Shown: positions 34,793 to 46,267, numbered from the stretch's first letter. The stretch: DNA of 64,000 nt from Protopterus annectens (GCF_019279795.1 NC_056743.1:870563978-870627977); one strand, 5' to 3'. The notes: a model not told the origin generated them from the sequence alone. Numbers and translations: made by a program.

Positions 34793-36477
34793 ATGGAAAG
34801 TCAGCATCTCAAACTTTTAGTGAACGACGCTATGGAGACATCTTCTAGGCCTGGCGTTGAGTCTTCACTGAAGAGTAAAGCCAAAAAAAAAAAAGTTCTG
34901 ACTCTGCTGAGACTCCTACATTGGATGTTTCACTCAAGGCTAATGAAATCTTGGAGGTTTGCCCAGTTCTGGAGTCAGATTCCTTAGCTGGAGTCTATTC
35001 AAAAGCTGCCATGGCTCTGACAACAGGCAGATCCTCTGAGGCATTGCAGATGTCCTTTTTGGATGGTTGGGGGAACCAGGACTTAATATTATGGAAGGGC
35101 CTAGGGGCGTTACGCAAATTCTGGTAAGGGAGGAGAGTCCGACTATTGTTTAGTGTTGGCCGATGTCTGGGCCTTCCATGTTTCATAAGGCGGACATCCA
35201 TGTAAAAAAGAAGCAAAAAAAAAAAAGCATGTTTCTTCTCACAGGGACCTTCAGTGTGAATGGAAAATTTTTATCTAGGGCTTATTTAATTCCCTTATGG
35301 CTTTGAAGCCTCCTTTGGGGTGTCTGTCCATGCTTCTCCTTGGACATCCTTCCCTCAAAAGAGATTTAGGGGCCAGGAGGTTTCTTTGGATGATGATTCT
35401 TTGGCCTATTCCACACAGACTCCTTCCTCTCTAGAGTATATATCACATGAAGAGGAATCTACTAGTGCTGAATCACCTGTGGAGGAGATTACTTTTGGAG
35501 ATACAATTGCTAAGATGAGGGAGTATTTGAAGTGGGATTGCACCCAAGTTTCTGATGTGCAAAAGAGATGTGAGCTCCTACAAATGGAGTTTCCTTCCCC
35601 ATCTGCAGTTCCTCCAGTTTTGATTGCTTTACTTGGATGTATTTTCTTCAGCGTCTCAAGTTCCAGATTCTCAGCCCCCTGTTCCTGTGAAGCCTGACTG
35701 TAAGTGCCTGAAGATTGCAAATTTCTTTACAAGTGTCCATCTGCTGATCCTTTGGTGCTTTCTGTGGCCTCTGATAAGCCTTCTAATTTACTGCCCATCA
35801 CTAAACTTCCTCCCTCAGATAAGGAAAGCAGGACTATGGAAAGACTGGGAAAGAAGGTGTATACTTTTGCCCCCCTTGCTTTTTATGCTGTTAATTACCA
35901 AGCTCGTATGACTAGATATGCTTTGGATCTCCTTTCCTAGGCTACTCAAGCTATTTCTGATCTTCCAGATTCTCAGGCGAAAACTTCAGCCTTGTCTTGG
36001 CTAGAGACTACCTCTCAGGTAGCTCACCATTCTATCAAGTACAGCAGTGATGCAGCAGAAACTTCATCTAGAGCTGCTGCTTCAGTATTTGTATTAAGAA
36101 GGTATTCCTGGCTAAGGCTTCAACCTCTGCCAGATAACATAAAAGCTAAGTTAATGGATGCTCCCTTGGATAACAGTGGTTTGTTTGGTACAGCTGCTTC
36201 TGATTCTTTTAAGTCTTTGCAAGAGAAAAGCAAGGAGTTACAGGACTTGAAATATCTTATGGTTTCACCTGTGCCAAAGTTGCAAAGGAGTTATCCTTCC
36301 AAACCAGCGTTTGTTCATAGATATGCCTGTCTTCCTCCTAAAAGTAAGAAAACTGGTAGGAGAGCTCCTCTGCCAAAGACTTCTCAGGCTTCTCTTGGTC
36401 AGAAGCAACCCTTTCCTGACCAGCCAGGTAACATATTACTGTCACATTCCTCACAGACTCTTTCTTCTTTCCGTTAG
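34793..36477 (+). pseudogene. DIRS gag-like ORF, frameshifted
   Basis: Pieces lie at 34793-34890, 34900-35127, 35320-35640, 35704-35940 and 35992-36477. The N-terminus is Lys-rich after MESQHLKLLVNDAMETSS. The C-terminal third contains KKVYTFAPLAFYAVNYQARM and RRYSWLRLQPLPDNIKAKLM followed by DAPLDNSGLFG. This block (R-R-x-x-W-L-R-x-x-x-L then D-x-P-x-D-x-x-x-L-F-G) is characteristic of DIRS ORF1. These proteins are thought to package the element's RNA. At least three frame changes and several stops (for example the TAG near 35938) make it non-functional. Confidence 0.75.
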
Positions 36478-38230
36478 TCATTCGCTCTCTCTCTCTCTTA
36501 CACTTTGGACAAACATAACTCAGGAGCCTTGGGTTCTTTCTATAATTCAGCAAGGGTATTTCATGGTTTGGAAATCCCTTTCTCCCTTCATGGACATTCA
36601 TCAGCCACCTCAGGAACAATTTATTTCTTCCCAGAGGTACTTCAAGATCCGTTAGGTCAGGGAACTATTCAAGAGGTTTCACTGGATCAAAAGGGAAAAG
36701 GGTTCTATTCAAGGATGTTTCTGGTGTCCCGAAAGGAAAGTCTTTGGAGACCCATTCTGGGTCTTTCACACCTGAATACCTTTATGAAAATACCTTTTTT
36801 TCACGTGTTGTCTTTTCAGTCCTTGTTTCCTTTAATTTTTCCTCAGGCTTTCCTAGCTTCTCTGGGTATCGAGAATGACTGCCTTCACATACATATTCCT
36901 CCACTTTTCAGGAAATGTTTGTTTCTCTGTTGCTTCCTTGGCATTTTCAGTTCTGTGCTTTCCCCTTTGGCCTCTCTACTGCCCCAAGGGTAGGCATCAA
37001 ATGCCTAGCTCCGGTGATTTTCAGCAAGCTTCAAAGCATCCAAATATTTCTTTACCCGGATGATCTTCTCTTTCAGCCATACTCTCCAGAGACATTACAA
37101 AATCTTCACTTTGCCATTTACTCTTTTTCAAAGTCTGGGATTCACAGTAAACTTCAAATAGTCCTGTCTAACCCCTTCTCAAGATCATGTTTATGTAGGG
37201 TGCAGGGTTCCATACAGTGCCTTTGCTGGCATTCCTGCCTCTGCCAAAGGCCTTGACTCTTGTTTCCATCTTTCAAACACTTCTTCCTCTGACCTTTTTC
37301 ACAGCCAAAGAGTTTGAGACTTGTGGGTTTTATGGCTTCCACTATACCCTTATTATCTCTAGCCAAACTTCACATGAGGAAATTTCAGTGGTTTCTGAAG
37401 TCAGTTTGGCAACAACATGTGCATCCCCTAGAATTTTCATTTCTTCTTCCTTGTCTAAAGAGGGAACTTCATTGGTGGATTCAGCAGTTGTCTCTGGACC
37501 CAGGCATTCCCTTCCATCCACCTCTTCCATCTCAAGAACTGTTCAGATGCCTCAGAGGTAGGTTAGGGGAACAGCCCGTCTGTTCAGCTGAAGGAGCACA
37601 TCATCATCAAAGAGGTGAGATCACTTGTGCAGGCACTTCATGCCTTCCATCCTCTTTCTCCCTGGGCATCTGTGTTTACAGATAATACCACAGTCCTGTG
37701 GTATGTGAACAAACAGGGTAAGAAAAATCTTGCCTTCTTTGCAAGCTTGCACTCATGGTATGGGATCTTGCAGTTCAGTATCATGTGACTCTTCAGGCGG
37801 TTTTATATTCCCTCAGGTCAAATTTTTGTGGCAGACATTCTGAGCAGATCCTTGACTCAATCCTACCTATGGATGCTTCTCAGGGATGTGTATCTGGATA
37901 TTGTCCACAAGTGGAGTACTCCTCAGATCTATTTGCCTCCCCTCTGAACAAACAACTTTCTCAGTTTTGTGCCAGAGTCCCAGGACCTTTGGTTTGGAAG
38001 GTGAAAGCTGTCACATTTTCTTGGAAGGGGATGTTTCTTTATGCATTCCCACCTTTCCTCTCATTCTGAAAGTTCTGTTCAAGATTCAACAGGACAGACC
38101 CAAAATCTTGATGGTGACTCCCTTTTGGCCAAGACAGTGTTGGTGTTTAGTCGTCTTCTGCATTTAGCCAATGGCAGTCATCACAAGTACCTCACAGGTG
38201 GACGTACTCACAAAGCAAAAGATCCCTAAA
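36478..38230 (+). pseudogene. DIRS reverse transcriptase and RNase H, frameshifted
   Basis: Polymerase blocks are WRPILGLSHLNTFMKIPFFH (36749 on), SLGIENDCLHIHI (motif A, where the usual S-L-D-I-K-D has lost its first Asp), LCFPLWPLYCPKG and, in another frame, CAFPFGLSTAPR, then FLYPDDLLFQPYSPETLQ (motif C, Y-P-D-D for the usual Y-L-D-D). RNase H follows with DNTTVLWYVNKQG near 37680 and ADILSRSLTQ near 37830. A linker typical of the family, ending in a P-F-W-P-R block, lies near 38120. The altered motif A and frame breaks mean no activity. Confidence 0.8.
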
Positions 38231-38273
38231 CCCATCCCCACCTGTCCACTCTTCAACTGACTTTCTGGATGTT

Positions 38274-39729
38274 ATGATTCTGATTCCTTACAGACATCTT
38301 TTCTCTGGGAGCTTGGTTAGGGTTCTGCAGGAGGCTGGGAAACCAAATACTAAGAAATCTTATATATCCAATTGGAAGAGGTTTTCTGTGTGGTGTCTTT
38401 CATGTAACCTGGATCCACTCTTGTTAGATTTTCCTGTGGTTCTTTCTTACTTGTGTGAATTGTTCAGTGCTGGGTTGGCTTATTTTTCTGTTAAGCCCCA
38501 CTTATCAGTTATATCCGCTTGTCTGCCTAAATCTCCTCCTTTAACTCCTAGGTTTCAGGCAAAACAATTTGTAAAATGTGTCCTTCACATTAGACCTCTC
38601 AGGATCTGGAATCTTAATTTTGTTTTGAAAAAAAAACTTTAGCTGTTTGAGACTGTGGCTTCAGCTTCCTTGCAGCATTGCTCTGTAGCCCTTACTTCAG
38701 CCAGACAGGTTCATAAGTTATTACTAGGCTATTGACCTGAAGGTCTTTGTAAGCCTAGCCGGTTGTACCCCATGTAATATTACAGAAACTCACTATAAGC
38801 ATCTTAAGATCTTGGTTAGCAATGACTGGCCCATATCTAGGAGGATCCTAGGTGAAATCCCTGGAAAGAATTTATGGTTTCCCATCCCGTCATCCAGGCT
38901 ACACTTAAACAGGGTTATGGAGGTTGAATTGGTAGCCTATTCCAGAGGTGTGGCAACCTCTGACAGACCTATTTGTCGCAGGCCAGGTTAAGGTCCCTGG
39001 ATTGGGTGACCCTTACCCATTTCACTTGTGAATGTCTGAACTTTTAGCCCTTATGCTTGTCCTCTTTTGGTTTTTCAAAAGGACAGGGTGTCCTTGAATT
39101 ACTAATCCTCCTTTTATGGCCAAGGTGGTGAATGAGTTGTCACTTGATGTATTCATTTGTGTACTTTTTTCCCCTTCACCACAATCTGCTAGTGAGAGGG
39201 TACTGTACACCTTGGATGTGAATAGACAACTCAGATTTTATTTGGATAAGACTAAGGCTATCAGGAAATCTGATCAGCTTTTTGTTTCTTTTCATCCCAG
39301 GTCTTTGGGATTAGCTGTTTCCAAGCAGACAATTGCTCCTTGGATTTCTAAAGCCATTTCTTTTTGTTATTTTTCTCATGGAAAGGCCCTTCCTTCCTTT
39401 TGTTAAAGCTCATTCCACTAGGGCTGTGGTTACTTCTAATGCTTTTTTTCAAGGGTTTTGACACCAATTCAATTCTTGAGGCAGCTACCTGGACTTCTGT
39501 GCATGTCTTCATCAAACACTACAAGTTGGATGGAATTTCCAGAGCTAGAGCTGGTTTTGCTAGGGTCATTCTTCATGGCTTTCTGTACAGCTCTACTGTA
39601 GGAAGGAAAGGGAAGGGAAAGCTTTTAGCATTTCTGGAGGAAAATGGTCTCCAAGATGACAATCAGCATGAGTTCTTGCCCAGAGAGTTGTCAGCCAAAC
39701 CTGATCCGGTAACAAGGATACAGGACTAA
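38274..39729 (+). pseudogene. DIRS tyrosine recombinase, split by a CR1 tail
   Basis: The N-terminal core-binding part (38274-38642) has KKSYISNWKRFSVWCLSCNL and LSVISACLPKSPPLTPRF. The catalytic part has ALTSARQVHKL just before the insertion. After it come VSFHPRSLGLAVSKQTIAPW, AHSTRAVVTSNAFFQGFD (H-x-x-R box) and WTSVHVFIKHYKLD with the nucleophilic Tyr near 39525. It would insert the circular DNA copy by site-specific recombination. Frameshifts occur near 38630 and 39400, in addition to the CR1 insertion. Confidence 0.8.
38717..39016 (-). mobile_element. CR1 3'-end fragment inserted in the DIRS recombinase
   Basis: It starts TACTAGGCTATTGACC and AAGCCTAGCC, the inverted CR1 tail. Its inner blocks (TGAAATCCCTGG, CCCATCC, CCAGGTTAAGGTCCCTGGAT) parallel 2340-2540 of copy A. 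Recombinase coding sequence resumes on the other side. It belongs to a different subfamily from copies A-D. Confidence 0.7.
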
Positions 39730-39730
39730 T

Positions 39731-40251
39731 TGACAGAGGAGAGCCAGTAAACTCAATTTTGGCAAGCGTATGACTCAGCCCTACACAGGATGCTGACGCA
39801 ACACTAGAGAGGGCCAAGATTCTTTTATTGTCTTGTGTACAGCACAGAAGTTGAGCATTTTTAGTACAAGTATTATTTTATTAGAAACCAGGATCTGTCC
39901 TACTTAATAGGTTCACAGATGTAAAAATATTATTCTTCAGACCAGTAGTTTTTTGTTTTGTCATGCTGAGCTACTACCCTCCATGAACCTAAAGTGTTCA
40001 TCTTTTCCAGGCATGCATTGAAAATACTTGTACTACCTGTACAGGAATTACCTATTTTTACTACCATATCCACAGCACAGTCATGTGCAACTGAATTTAA
40101 ATTGATGTCTTTCCACACGTAATGTCAGAGCTTCTTAAGGTAATATTTGCACAACCACCAAACCCAGTGTCCCACTTTCCCGCTTTCACCCAGTAGTCAA
40201 TTAACCAGACCGCGCCCCCCCCCCCTTTGCAAATTCCTGGATCCGCCACTG
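39731..40251. other. Non-coding, right flank of DIRS to the CAGTGGCGG end
   Basis: It probably includes the DIRS right terminal repeat at its left edge. A C-run lies at 40215-40225, next to the inverted terminus. Confidence 0.35.
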
Positions 40252-40256
40252 TGTAA

Positions 40257-40816
40257 GTTACATTGTTATCAAGTTGTCTGATCTGTAGTAATTTTGTTCC
40301 ATTCTGAAGACGGCACCTAGTACAGTGTCTTATTTTTAAATGTAGTCTTAGTTTTGTTAATGTGAAGGAGGTTTTTGTTCACTGAACTTAGGCTTGTAAC
40401 AGAGGAATGCCTCAAAAAATGAGTTTGTGTGTGAAAGGTAGGTGATTAAACTTAACTTTGTTGTCATGACTCATTCATTCTAAGTTGTTAATTATGCTGC
40501 ATGTGTGCCAGATGGACAGTGAATAGACTGCAAACTTTGCAGTTTCGTAGTATATTTATTCTATTGTTACTTGAATGGAGTTATTAATATTACTCGTGAT
40601 ACAACTTCCATAAAATAGTTTGGGTAAAATTACTGTACCCTAAATGCGATAATGCCCTCCAGGGTGTGTGTGTTAATGTGTAATTAACTCTCTTCCAGGG
40701 GTGTAGAGGCCCTCCACCTGCAGCATCAGGCCTCATAACACACCTGGGCAGCAATAATTATACATAAACATACACCGTGTTGGGTATGATTGCTTGCTTA
40801 TTATGTGCGCGTGATG
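40257..40816. other. Non-coding, no confident feature
   Basis: Around 40650-40750 there is a repeat-like stretch (ATAATGCCCTCCAGGG) that may be part of another DNA transposon. It was not identified. Confidence 0.3.
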
Positions 40817-40884
40817 GCCGCTCCATGGAAAATTGTCTTACATTAAACCAGTCCATGGTGCAAAAAAGGTTGGAGACAACTGCA
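40817..40884 (+). mobile_element. hAT (Charlie-like) terminal fragment
   Basis: GGAAAATTGTCTTACATTAA, then ACCAGTCCATGGTGCAAAAA and AGGTTGGAGACAACTGCAC, recall the conserved terminal block of Charlie-type hAT repeats (G-x-C-C-x-T-G-G-T-G-C-C-A-A-A-A-A-G-G-T-T). The assignment is from memory of the repeat. Confidence 0.45.
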
Positions 40885-41042
40885 CTAAGTAACAAACCAG
40901 TTGTTTAAAGAATGACAGCATTTACATTTACCTACATGCTGGGAAAAAAAAAGCAAAAAACAAATAAACAAAAAAGGATGAGGATGCCTGTCATATAAGA
41001 CAAAAAAATATCTGTTACTGCAATAGCAATAATATTTACACG

Positions 41043-41319
41043 GGTCTATATTATATGAATGAAAGTTCATATAATCGGGCGATCTAATGAGGGAAAATCT
41101 CAGAAATCGAGATGTGTGCTGTGGGATCGCAGTACGGTGAAGATTGGAGTATTTGCCCTTTCCTCATTGTAGTGCGATCTCAGAGTTGGAATATATATTT
41201 AGCGGGGGCAGGGGGGGGGTTTGGGGGATGCAGCCCCCCACAATATCGTTTTCGATTTCTGGGATTTTCATTCATTAGCATGATCGATTATATGAACTTT
41301 CATTCATATAATAGAGACC
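41043..41319. mobile_element. Non-autonomous DNA element 2 with self-palindromic ends
   Basis: Both ends carry ATTATATGAATGAAAGTTC in inverted order, and each is itself a palindrome (ATTATATGAA with TTCATATAAT). Outside these, GGGTCT and AGACCC extend the inverted repeat. The core (CGATCTCAGAGTTGG, then GGGGGATGCAGCCCCCCACA) matches element 1 at 29025-29436, although the termini differ. It has no coding capacity. No certain target duplication was found. Confidence 0.75.
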
Positions 41320-41321
41320 CT

Positions 41322-42076
41322 GTTTGGACTACCAACTAAAACTATCTTTATTACCACAACAATAACATGTATCAAAAAAAAGGCAACTGTTGGTATACAG
41401 TACTTCACCTCTGGGACCACTTTACTATTACTTGTGCCACTGACCACTGAACCCTGTGCAGATAATGAGGCTATGACTATGAACTACATATAGGTATATG
41501 ATGTGTGTCTGATGCACCATATACTACTCGGCATAGGCTACAGGTAACACTACAGGCACAAAGTATTATCTTTATAATGTTACACTGTTATGTAGTAAAT
41601 GTCATGGCTCATAGCTGTGGCCTAGATGACCTTCTTCTCCTGTGCAGCTACGTACTGTGTACAAACCTGCCAGAGAGGTGCCATGCTTCTATTGCTGTTG
41701 GCTGGCCAGTGTTGCTATCATTACTGGTGGAACAAATGCTGGAACTGCACTACCACCATCAGTCACTGCTTATGACACTTGAGCATCAGTCCAGTGCATA
41801 TCATATAATGCAGAATGCAACAAGCAGTGAAAATTCTGCATGTTGTCACAGGTCACATTCAAGGGCAGCCCTACTTGTCCAAACAGTGAAAACAGGCTTT
41901 CAGTAGACCAAAGACTCAGTCAGTGACTATCCATGTCTGAGACAGAGTGGTGTTAAAGGAGCACCCTGTAGGCTGGGACTGATGCTATTAGCCATGCTTT
42001 ACTAGGTAGTCTGTGTCACCTGCAAAACACAACAGAGAGGAGACAGATGAAGATGGAGTGACCACGAAATTAAATC
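41322..42076. other. Non-coding, possibly the rest of a Harbinger element
   Basis: No frame has convincing similarity. The stretch sits next to the Harbinger remnant and may be its 3' portion. Confidence 0.3.
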
Positions 42077-42600
42077 TTAATATCTAATGGAGTATCTATG
42101 AGGGGAACAAAGGTAGTTAGGGTCACTTACCAACTTGGTGACCATGTGCAAGTGCCGGAATTGGCGGTAAAGAGGACTTATATACCATACTTGAGAATCA
42201 TGGGTACCACAAGGATGCTGTGCTGATACAATGGTGGTACAGCAAAGTGCAGATGATGGAATAGTAACCCTTACTGTTGGAATACCTCTCCTGCCTTCAT
42301 GTAGATGGGCCCTAATAACTATGTGGGTACCCACTGTTCCACCAAGCACCTCGGGATAATGTGCCATTTCACAGAAGACACCCAGAGTAATGGTTTGGTC
42401 CTGTGGTAACAGTTGTAAATAGATATGCTCAACCACATGTGCCAAGAGCATCGTGAGGAACTGCTGCCGAATCCTGGAGGCAGATGCCTGTAATATACCA
42501 TATGTGTTTCCAGTCTGTCTCTAAAAGGTCCATTTGAAAGTATAGAAAGGGTTATACATACCTTGTTATCTGCAATTACAGGAACATCACACATTTCCCT
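42077..42600 (-). pseudogene. PIF/Harbinger transposase (HARBI1-like) remnant
   Basis: Two minus-strand pieces overlap in different frames. 42600-42319 reads VCITLSILSNGPFRDRLE then THMVYY, like the A-L-R-F-L-A-T-G block. 42451-42077 reads MLLAHVVEHIYLQLL, then MAHYPEVLGGTVGTHIVIRA (compare F-P-x-V-I-G-x-V-D-G-T-H) and GTHDSQVW (compare G-S-x-H-D-S). These are the DDE nuclease blocks of Harbinger transposases. The catalytic Asp before G-T-H has become Val, and the frame is broken. No terminal repeats were assigned. Confidence 0.6.
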
Positions 42601-42694
42601 GTTCCAGTTTGTGGATTGTACAAGTTCACTAAACAGGGGAGTTGCAGCGGTGTAAAGATGTGATTACAAAAATGGACATTCTAAACAACACTCC

Positions 42695-42696
<2 letters not shown>

Positions 42697-42775
<79 letters not shown>
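42697..42775. repeat. (AC)n microsatellite
   Basis: An uninterrupted AC run of about 39 units. Confidence 0.98.
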
Positions 42776-42776
<1 letters not shown>

Positions 42777-44664
42777 TTATAATCTCACTGTAGTGGAAAC
42801 TGAAGTGGTATTTATAGAGATGCTTGTTTATTTCTTGTTAACATTTGTTTCTGAAACTAATCCATGTTTCACAGTTGCTAGGGTGGAAGTATTTTACTTT
42901 CTGTCAAGACAAATGTTACTTTATGCCACTACGTCTAGCTGACAACAAAGATTGTTTTTTGAAACACTGCCATAGTAAGCAAATGTTATACAGTTTTTAA
43001 ACACTGCCCTATTTACTAAAACACCCCTGTCTAATTCCTTCTCCTTGATGTTGCAGTTTTACAACATGGCATGGCAAGGCTTATTTTAATTCTTTAGACT
43101 CCATAGTCCTGTGACAGGGGTACCAGCTAATTGGGTTTACAATTCTTCCATTAACTGATGGCAAAAACACAGGGCACAGGGAAGTTATGGCCAAAACAAT
43201 ATTAAAAATTGTTTGAATGTATTCCTTCCTTCATTCTTTTAGCTGCAAATCCTATTCAGTCGGTGACATAACTGTACAGTTCTCATAAATCACAATCTTC
43301 ATCATCACAGCTCCATTAGTGACTATTGTATATCCTTTCTGAATCAGAGTCAGAAGACCAGAAGCTGTAGGTGATGGCTTTTTGTCAAGTGGAACATAAA
43401 CTGTTGCTTAAAGCTCTGTAGTAAGGAACTCAATTATCTCATCTCTGCATGTTATATAAAGGGTGTTGGGACGCAAACTCTATTGCTGGGCAGAGCACAC
43501 AGCAATCACTAGCTACACTAATTGATCAGCTATGGAATGGATGTGTGTACATGGTTGATTAGCATATTAAATACTTCATTCTGTTGTCATGTGGTCATGA
43601 AGTAAGTCACATGGCTGAACATGCTTTCATTTACACTTGTTATAATATTAACAGTACTTACGCTCATTGCTATATAACACTATTACTACTGATTTACATA
43701 AAGTTAGCATTCAGATCTCAGAGGACAGTGTCGTAACTTTGCATTTCACATCCCACATCCTTGAGCAAAAATTTCGGAGTGGGCGTGTTGTGGGATTCTA
43801 GGTTTCTATTCTTTGCTAACAACAGTTTAACTCTTACTCTTGCACGAGGTCAGTAATGTTACAATTTAGTCATCATGGACATCAGTGACAGCACTGTACT
43901 TTTACAATAGTTTTCTGATGTTTTAGTCCCTCGACATGCTTGTGGCAGTAAATACATAGCTGAAGCCATATCCACCTACTTGCTAGTATATTCTTTATTT
44001 TATCCAAGGGGAAGGTGGGTGGAATGCTAGTGCTATTTCACTAATCTGAGACTGTACAGTGCAAGTCCTGAAACTCAGAAAAAATGAGCACAATTCTACA
44101 CGTGGAACAGTAAATGGGAAACTTGCTGTTACACATTAAAAGTGTTTTTGTGGGGGGGGGGGTCAATTCTCTTGCACCTTCTCATTTGGGGGCTGAATCC
44201 CCTCAACATTCCTGCTACTTATATACTAACTCTAAGATCATAGTACCAGAGGGGTTATTCCCCCAGCTAAACTTAATTTCTTGGAGTTTTGGGACCTAAA
44301 CTATTGAGTCTCGAATATAAAATGAGAGCCTATGGATTACCTTACTGCTGTGACACTTATGCTATTGTTGCACTGGCACATTCATTATTTTTTTTTTTTC
44401 CTTAATGCTGCAGATAGTGATCTGGACACACTATTTTACTTTCAACTGTAGACTAACCACATATTTTTGGCTCACATAATACTTTTATTACATTCTTTCC
44501 TGCAATGCACATACTCAGTTTCTATGTCCATTGTCCTCAACCCTATTTATAAGTGTGCCTGCCATTTTATCTCCAAGAAGCCTCTGTTTGCAGTCCCTAA
44601 TAAACAGTTTTGGAATTAATTAAACACCATTTCAGAGCATAAGGACATGAGAATTTTAGCCGAT
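42776..44664. other. Non-coding, no recognised feature
   Basis: AT-rich sequence with a G-run at 44151-44162. Nothing recognised on either strand. Confidence 0.4.
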
Positions 44665-44922
44665 ATCCCTCTCCATATAATGCGGTGGTGGTGCTGCAGT
44701 AGCTTTGTCGTCTCACAGTAAGATGCTGTCCGGTTCGATTCTCAGCTAGAGCATCTTCTGCGTGGAGACATGTGTGAATGGGTGTACCTTAGTTGAAGGT
44801 TGTGCGTCAGGCCTGGCAAGCCGGTATGTAAAAATCAACTGCCAATCATTAGCGGACCGGAGTTCCGCTGTGGCAACCCCTAACCGAGAAAAAGCAGAAA
44901 TACACAAATCCCTCTCCAAATA
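44665..44922 (+). mobile_element. tRNA-derived SINE, plus strand, with 15-bp target duplication
   Basis: The body is 44680-44907, flanked by ATCCCTCTCCATATA (44665-44679) and ATCCCTCTCCAAATA (44908-44922), one mismatch. The head has a good Pol III B box, GGTTCGATTCT at 44732-44742, about 40 bases after an A-box-like GGTGCTGCAGTAGC. The 3' end reads GTGGCAACCCCTAACCGAGA, like the RTE tail at 25754-25770. It is the same family as 18549-18792. Confidence 0.88.
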
Positions 44923-45355
44923 GTAATGGCATGTTGCCATGTTGTGAACTATAAGCAGGGTGAACCATAGCCCGCTGTGTGTGCCAAGGGTCCAAAACAG
45001 TAACTAAATGGATGCAAGCAGTATTAGCATGTCCACATCATCTCCGGCAACACAGAGCATAGCTATAGTAACTTTGCTCACATATCAGTCTGGGCACAGA
45101 ATTGACTGGTTACAAAACCCACTGGCTAGCACTGCACTTTCAAGGCCTGCGGTATTTAAATGCACCCTGTAGTCAATGCTTTTAGGCAGCATAACATATA
45201 TAGTAAAGCATGTCTGTAATAGCAGAGTCGTTATAATGAATAAATACATAAACTATGCAAATTTTTAATGTTCTGCAATGCAGAACACGGATGAATCCAT
45301 TACTGACAAAGACAGCAGAATGACTAAAATCCAAACTTGCTTATTGTCTTAGAGC
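44923..45355. other. Non-coding, no recognised feature
   Basis: No coding or named repeat signal recognised. Confidence 0.4.
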
Positions 45356-45655
45356 GAGAAATATGGACAAAGTCATACATAAAAGTGGGACAAAGGCCCC
45401 AAAAGAGGGACAATTTTTAAATGTTGCTCTTACAAACTTAGAAAATTGATAGAATAACAGGTTTTGCTTTAGCATGGATTTTCTGAAGAGTATGAAGTCT
45501 GAAACTCAGATGTCTGTCAATGTATTTTCCAACTTCAATCTTTAATGATTTGCCACCAATTTACCAGAAAACCACAATTTTATGAAAAACGGACCAAAAT
45601 GTATGTGGCAAAAATCTGGACATTCTGCGAAAATCTGTACAGTTAAGAGGTATGC
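45356..45655 (-). mobile_element. hAT-like non-autonomous fragment
   Basis: The right end, read inverted, is ATACCTCTTAACTGTACAGA then TTTTCGCAGAATGTCCAG. This is a terminus style of a widespread hAT repeat and similar in plan to the end at 20672. The left part has GTGGGACAAAGGCCCC and AGAGGGACAA. No partner terminus was certain. Confidence 0.5.
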
Positions 45656-46267
45656 TTATGACTGCTGCAGTAGTGATAACAAGTCATGCTGTTGCCTCGG
45701 CTATAACACAGGAAGTTATACATGAAGTTTTTCTAATACAGCAGGCTGATACTTAATGCTTGTTAGATTAAGTATGATGGATTCTGCTGAGAAATACTGG
45801 AAAATTCTCAGTGGGAACATTTTGTTTAGCTGTGCTATGTTAATGTTTGCCTCTCGCTGTATTCAAAGTCCAAAGTGTCACTAATCCTATCAATTATTAT
45901 GCAAACTTCTGTTAGCACAAAAATTCTTCTGATTAAACTTAGTGTTTGTTTTCAACAGTTACATACTGCCACAACTATTATGTGCAAGTTCACAACCTCA
46001 TTACTAATCACATAGGAATATGTGTACAAAATCAGGTATACAAACTACAGCAGATCAACATTCTTGCATATTAACACAGGAAAAATGTATTCAGAAGATC
46101 TTTTGGAGATTTTCCAGAAGAAACAGTTCAAGATGCTTCTGCTGGAAAAGCAAAGCAGTGCCTAGTAACGGCAGCATGCTGTTCTTTGTGCAAGCTTTGT
46201 AAAGAGTGATGCCAGCTGAAGTTTGCAAAAGAAGATCGGATGTTCCAGGAAATTAATTTCTTGGATA
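45656..46267. other. Non-coding, no recognised feature
   Basis: Nothing recognised up to the 5' truncation point of CR1 copy D. Confidence 0.4.

Larger units (their letters stand above)
34793..39730 (+). mobile_element. DIRS-type tyrosine-recombinase retrotransposon, decayed
   Basis: The order is gag-like frames, reverse transcriptase, RNase H, then a tyrosine recombinase, all on the plus strand and with many frameshifts. That gene order and the recombinase in place of an integrase identify DIRS elements, which are common in amphibians, lungfish and some fish. A CR1 tail interrupts the recombinase at about 38717-39016. The terminal repeats were not delimited. Confidence 0.85.
30074..40256. 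mobile_element. Candidate composite DNA transposon bounded by CAGTGGCGG ends and TGTAA
   Basis: The left end CAGTGGCGGATTTAGG starts at 30079. The right end, read inverted from 40251, is CAGTGGCGGATCCAGG (14 of 16 identical). TGTAA precedes the left end (30074-30078) and follows the right end (40252-40256), as a 5-bp target duplication would. Such ends are seen in hAT-like elements. The interior holds CR1-like remnants and a DIRS element and no recognisable transposase, so either later insertions replaced most of it or the two ends come from different copies. Confidence 0.45.

Noticed and set aside
36505-37256. Retroviral or LTR-retrotransposon polymerase
   Set aside because: The gag-like block, the Y-x-D-D context and the downstream tyrosine recombinase are those of DIRS. 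No protease, integrase or envelope frame is present.
44680-44760. Possible tRNA gene because of a perfect Pol III B box
   Set aside because: No cloverleaf could be drawn, the body continues for 230 bp, and target duplications flank it. It is a SINE.
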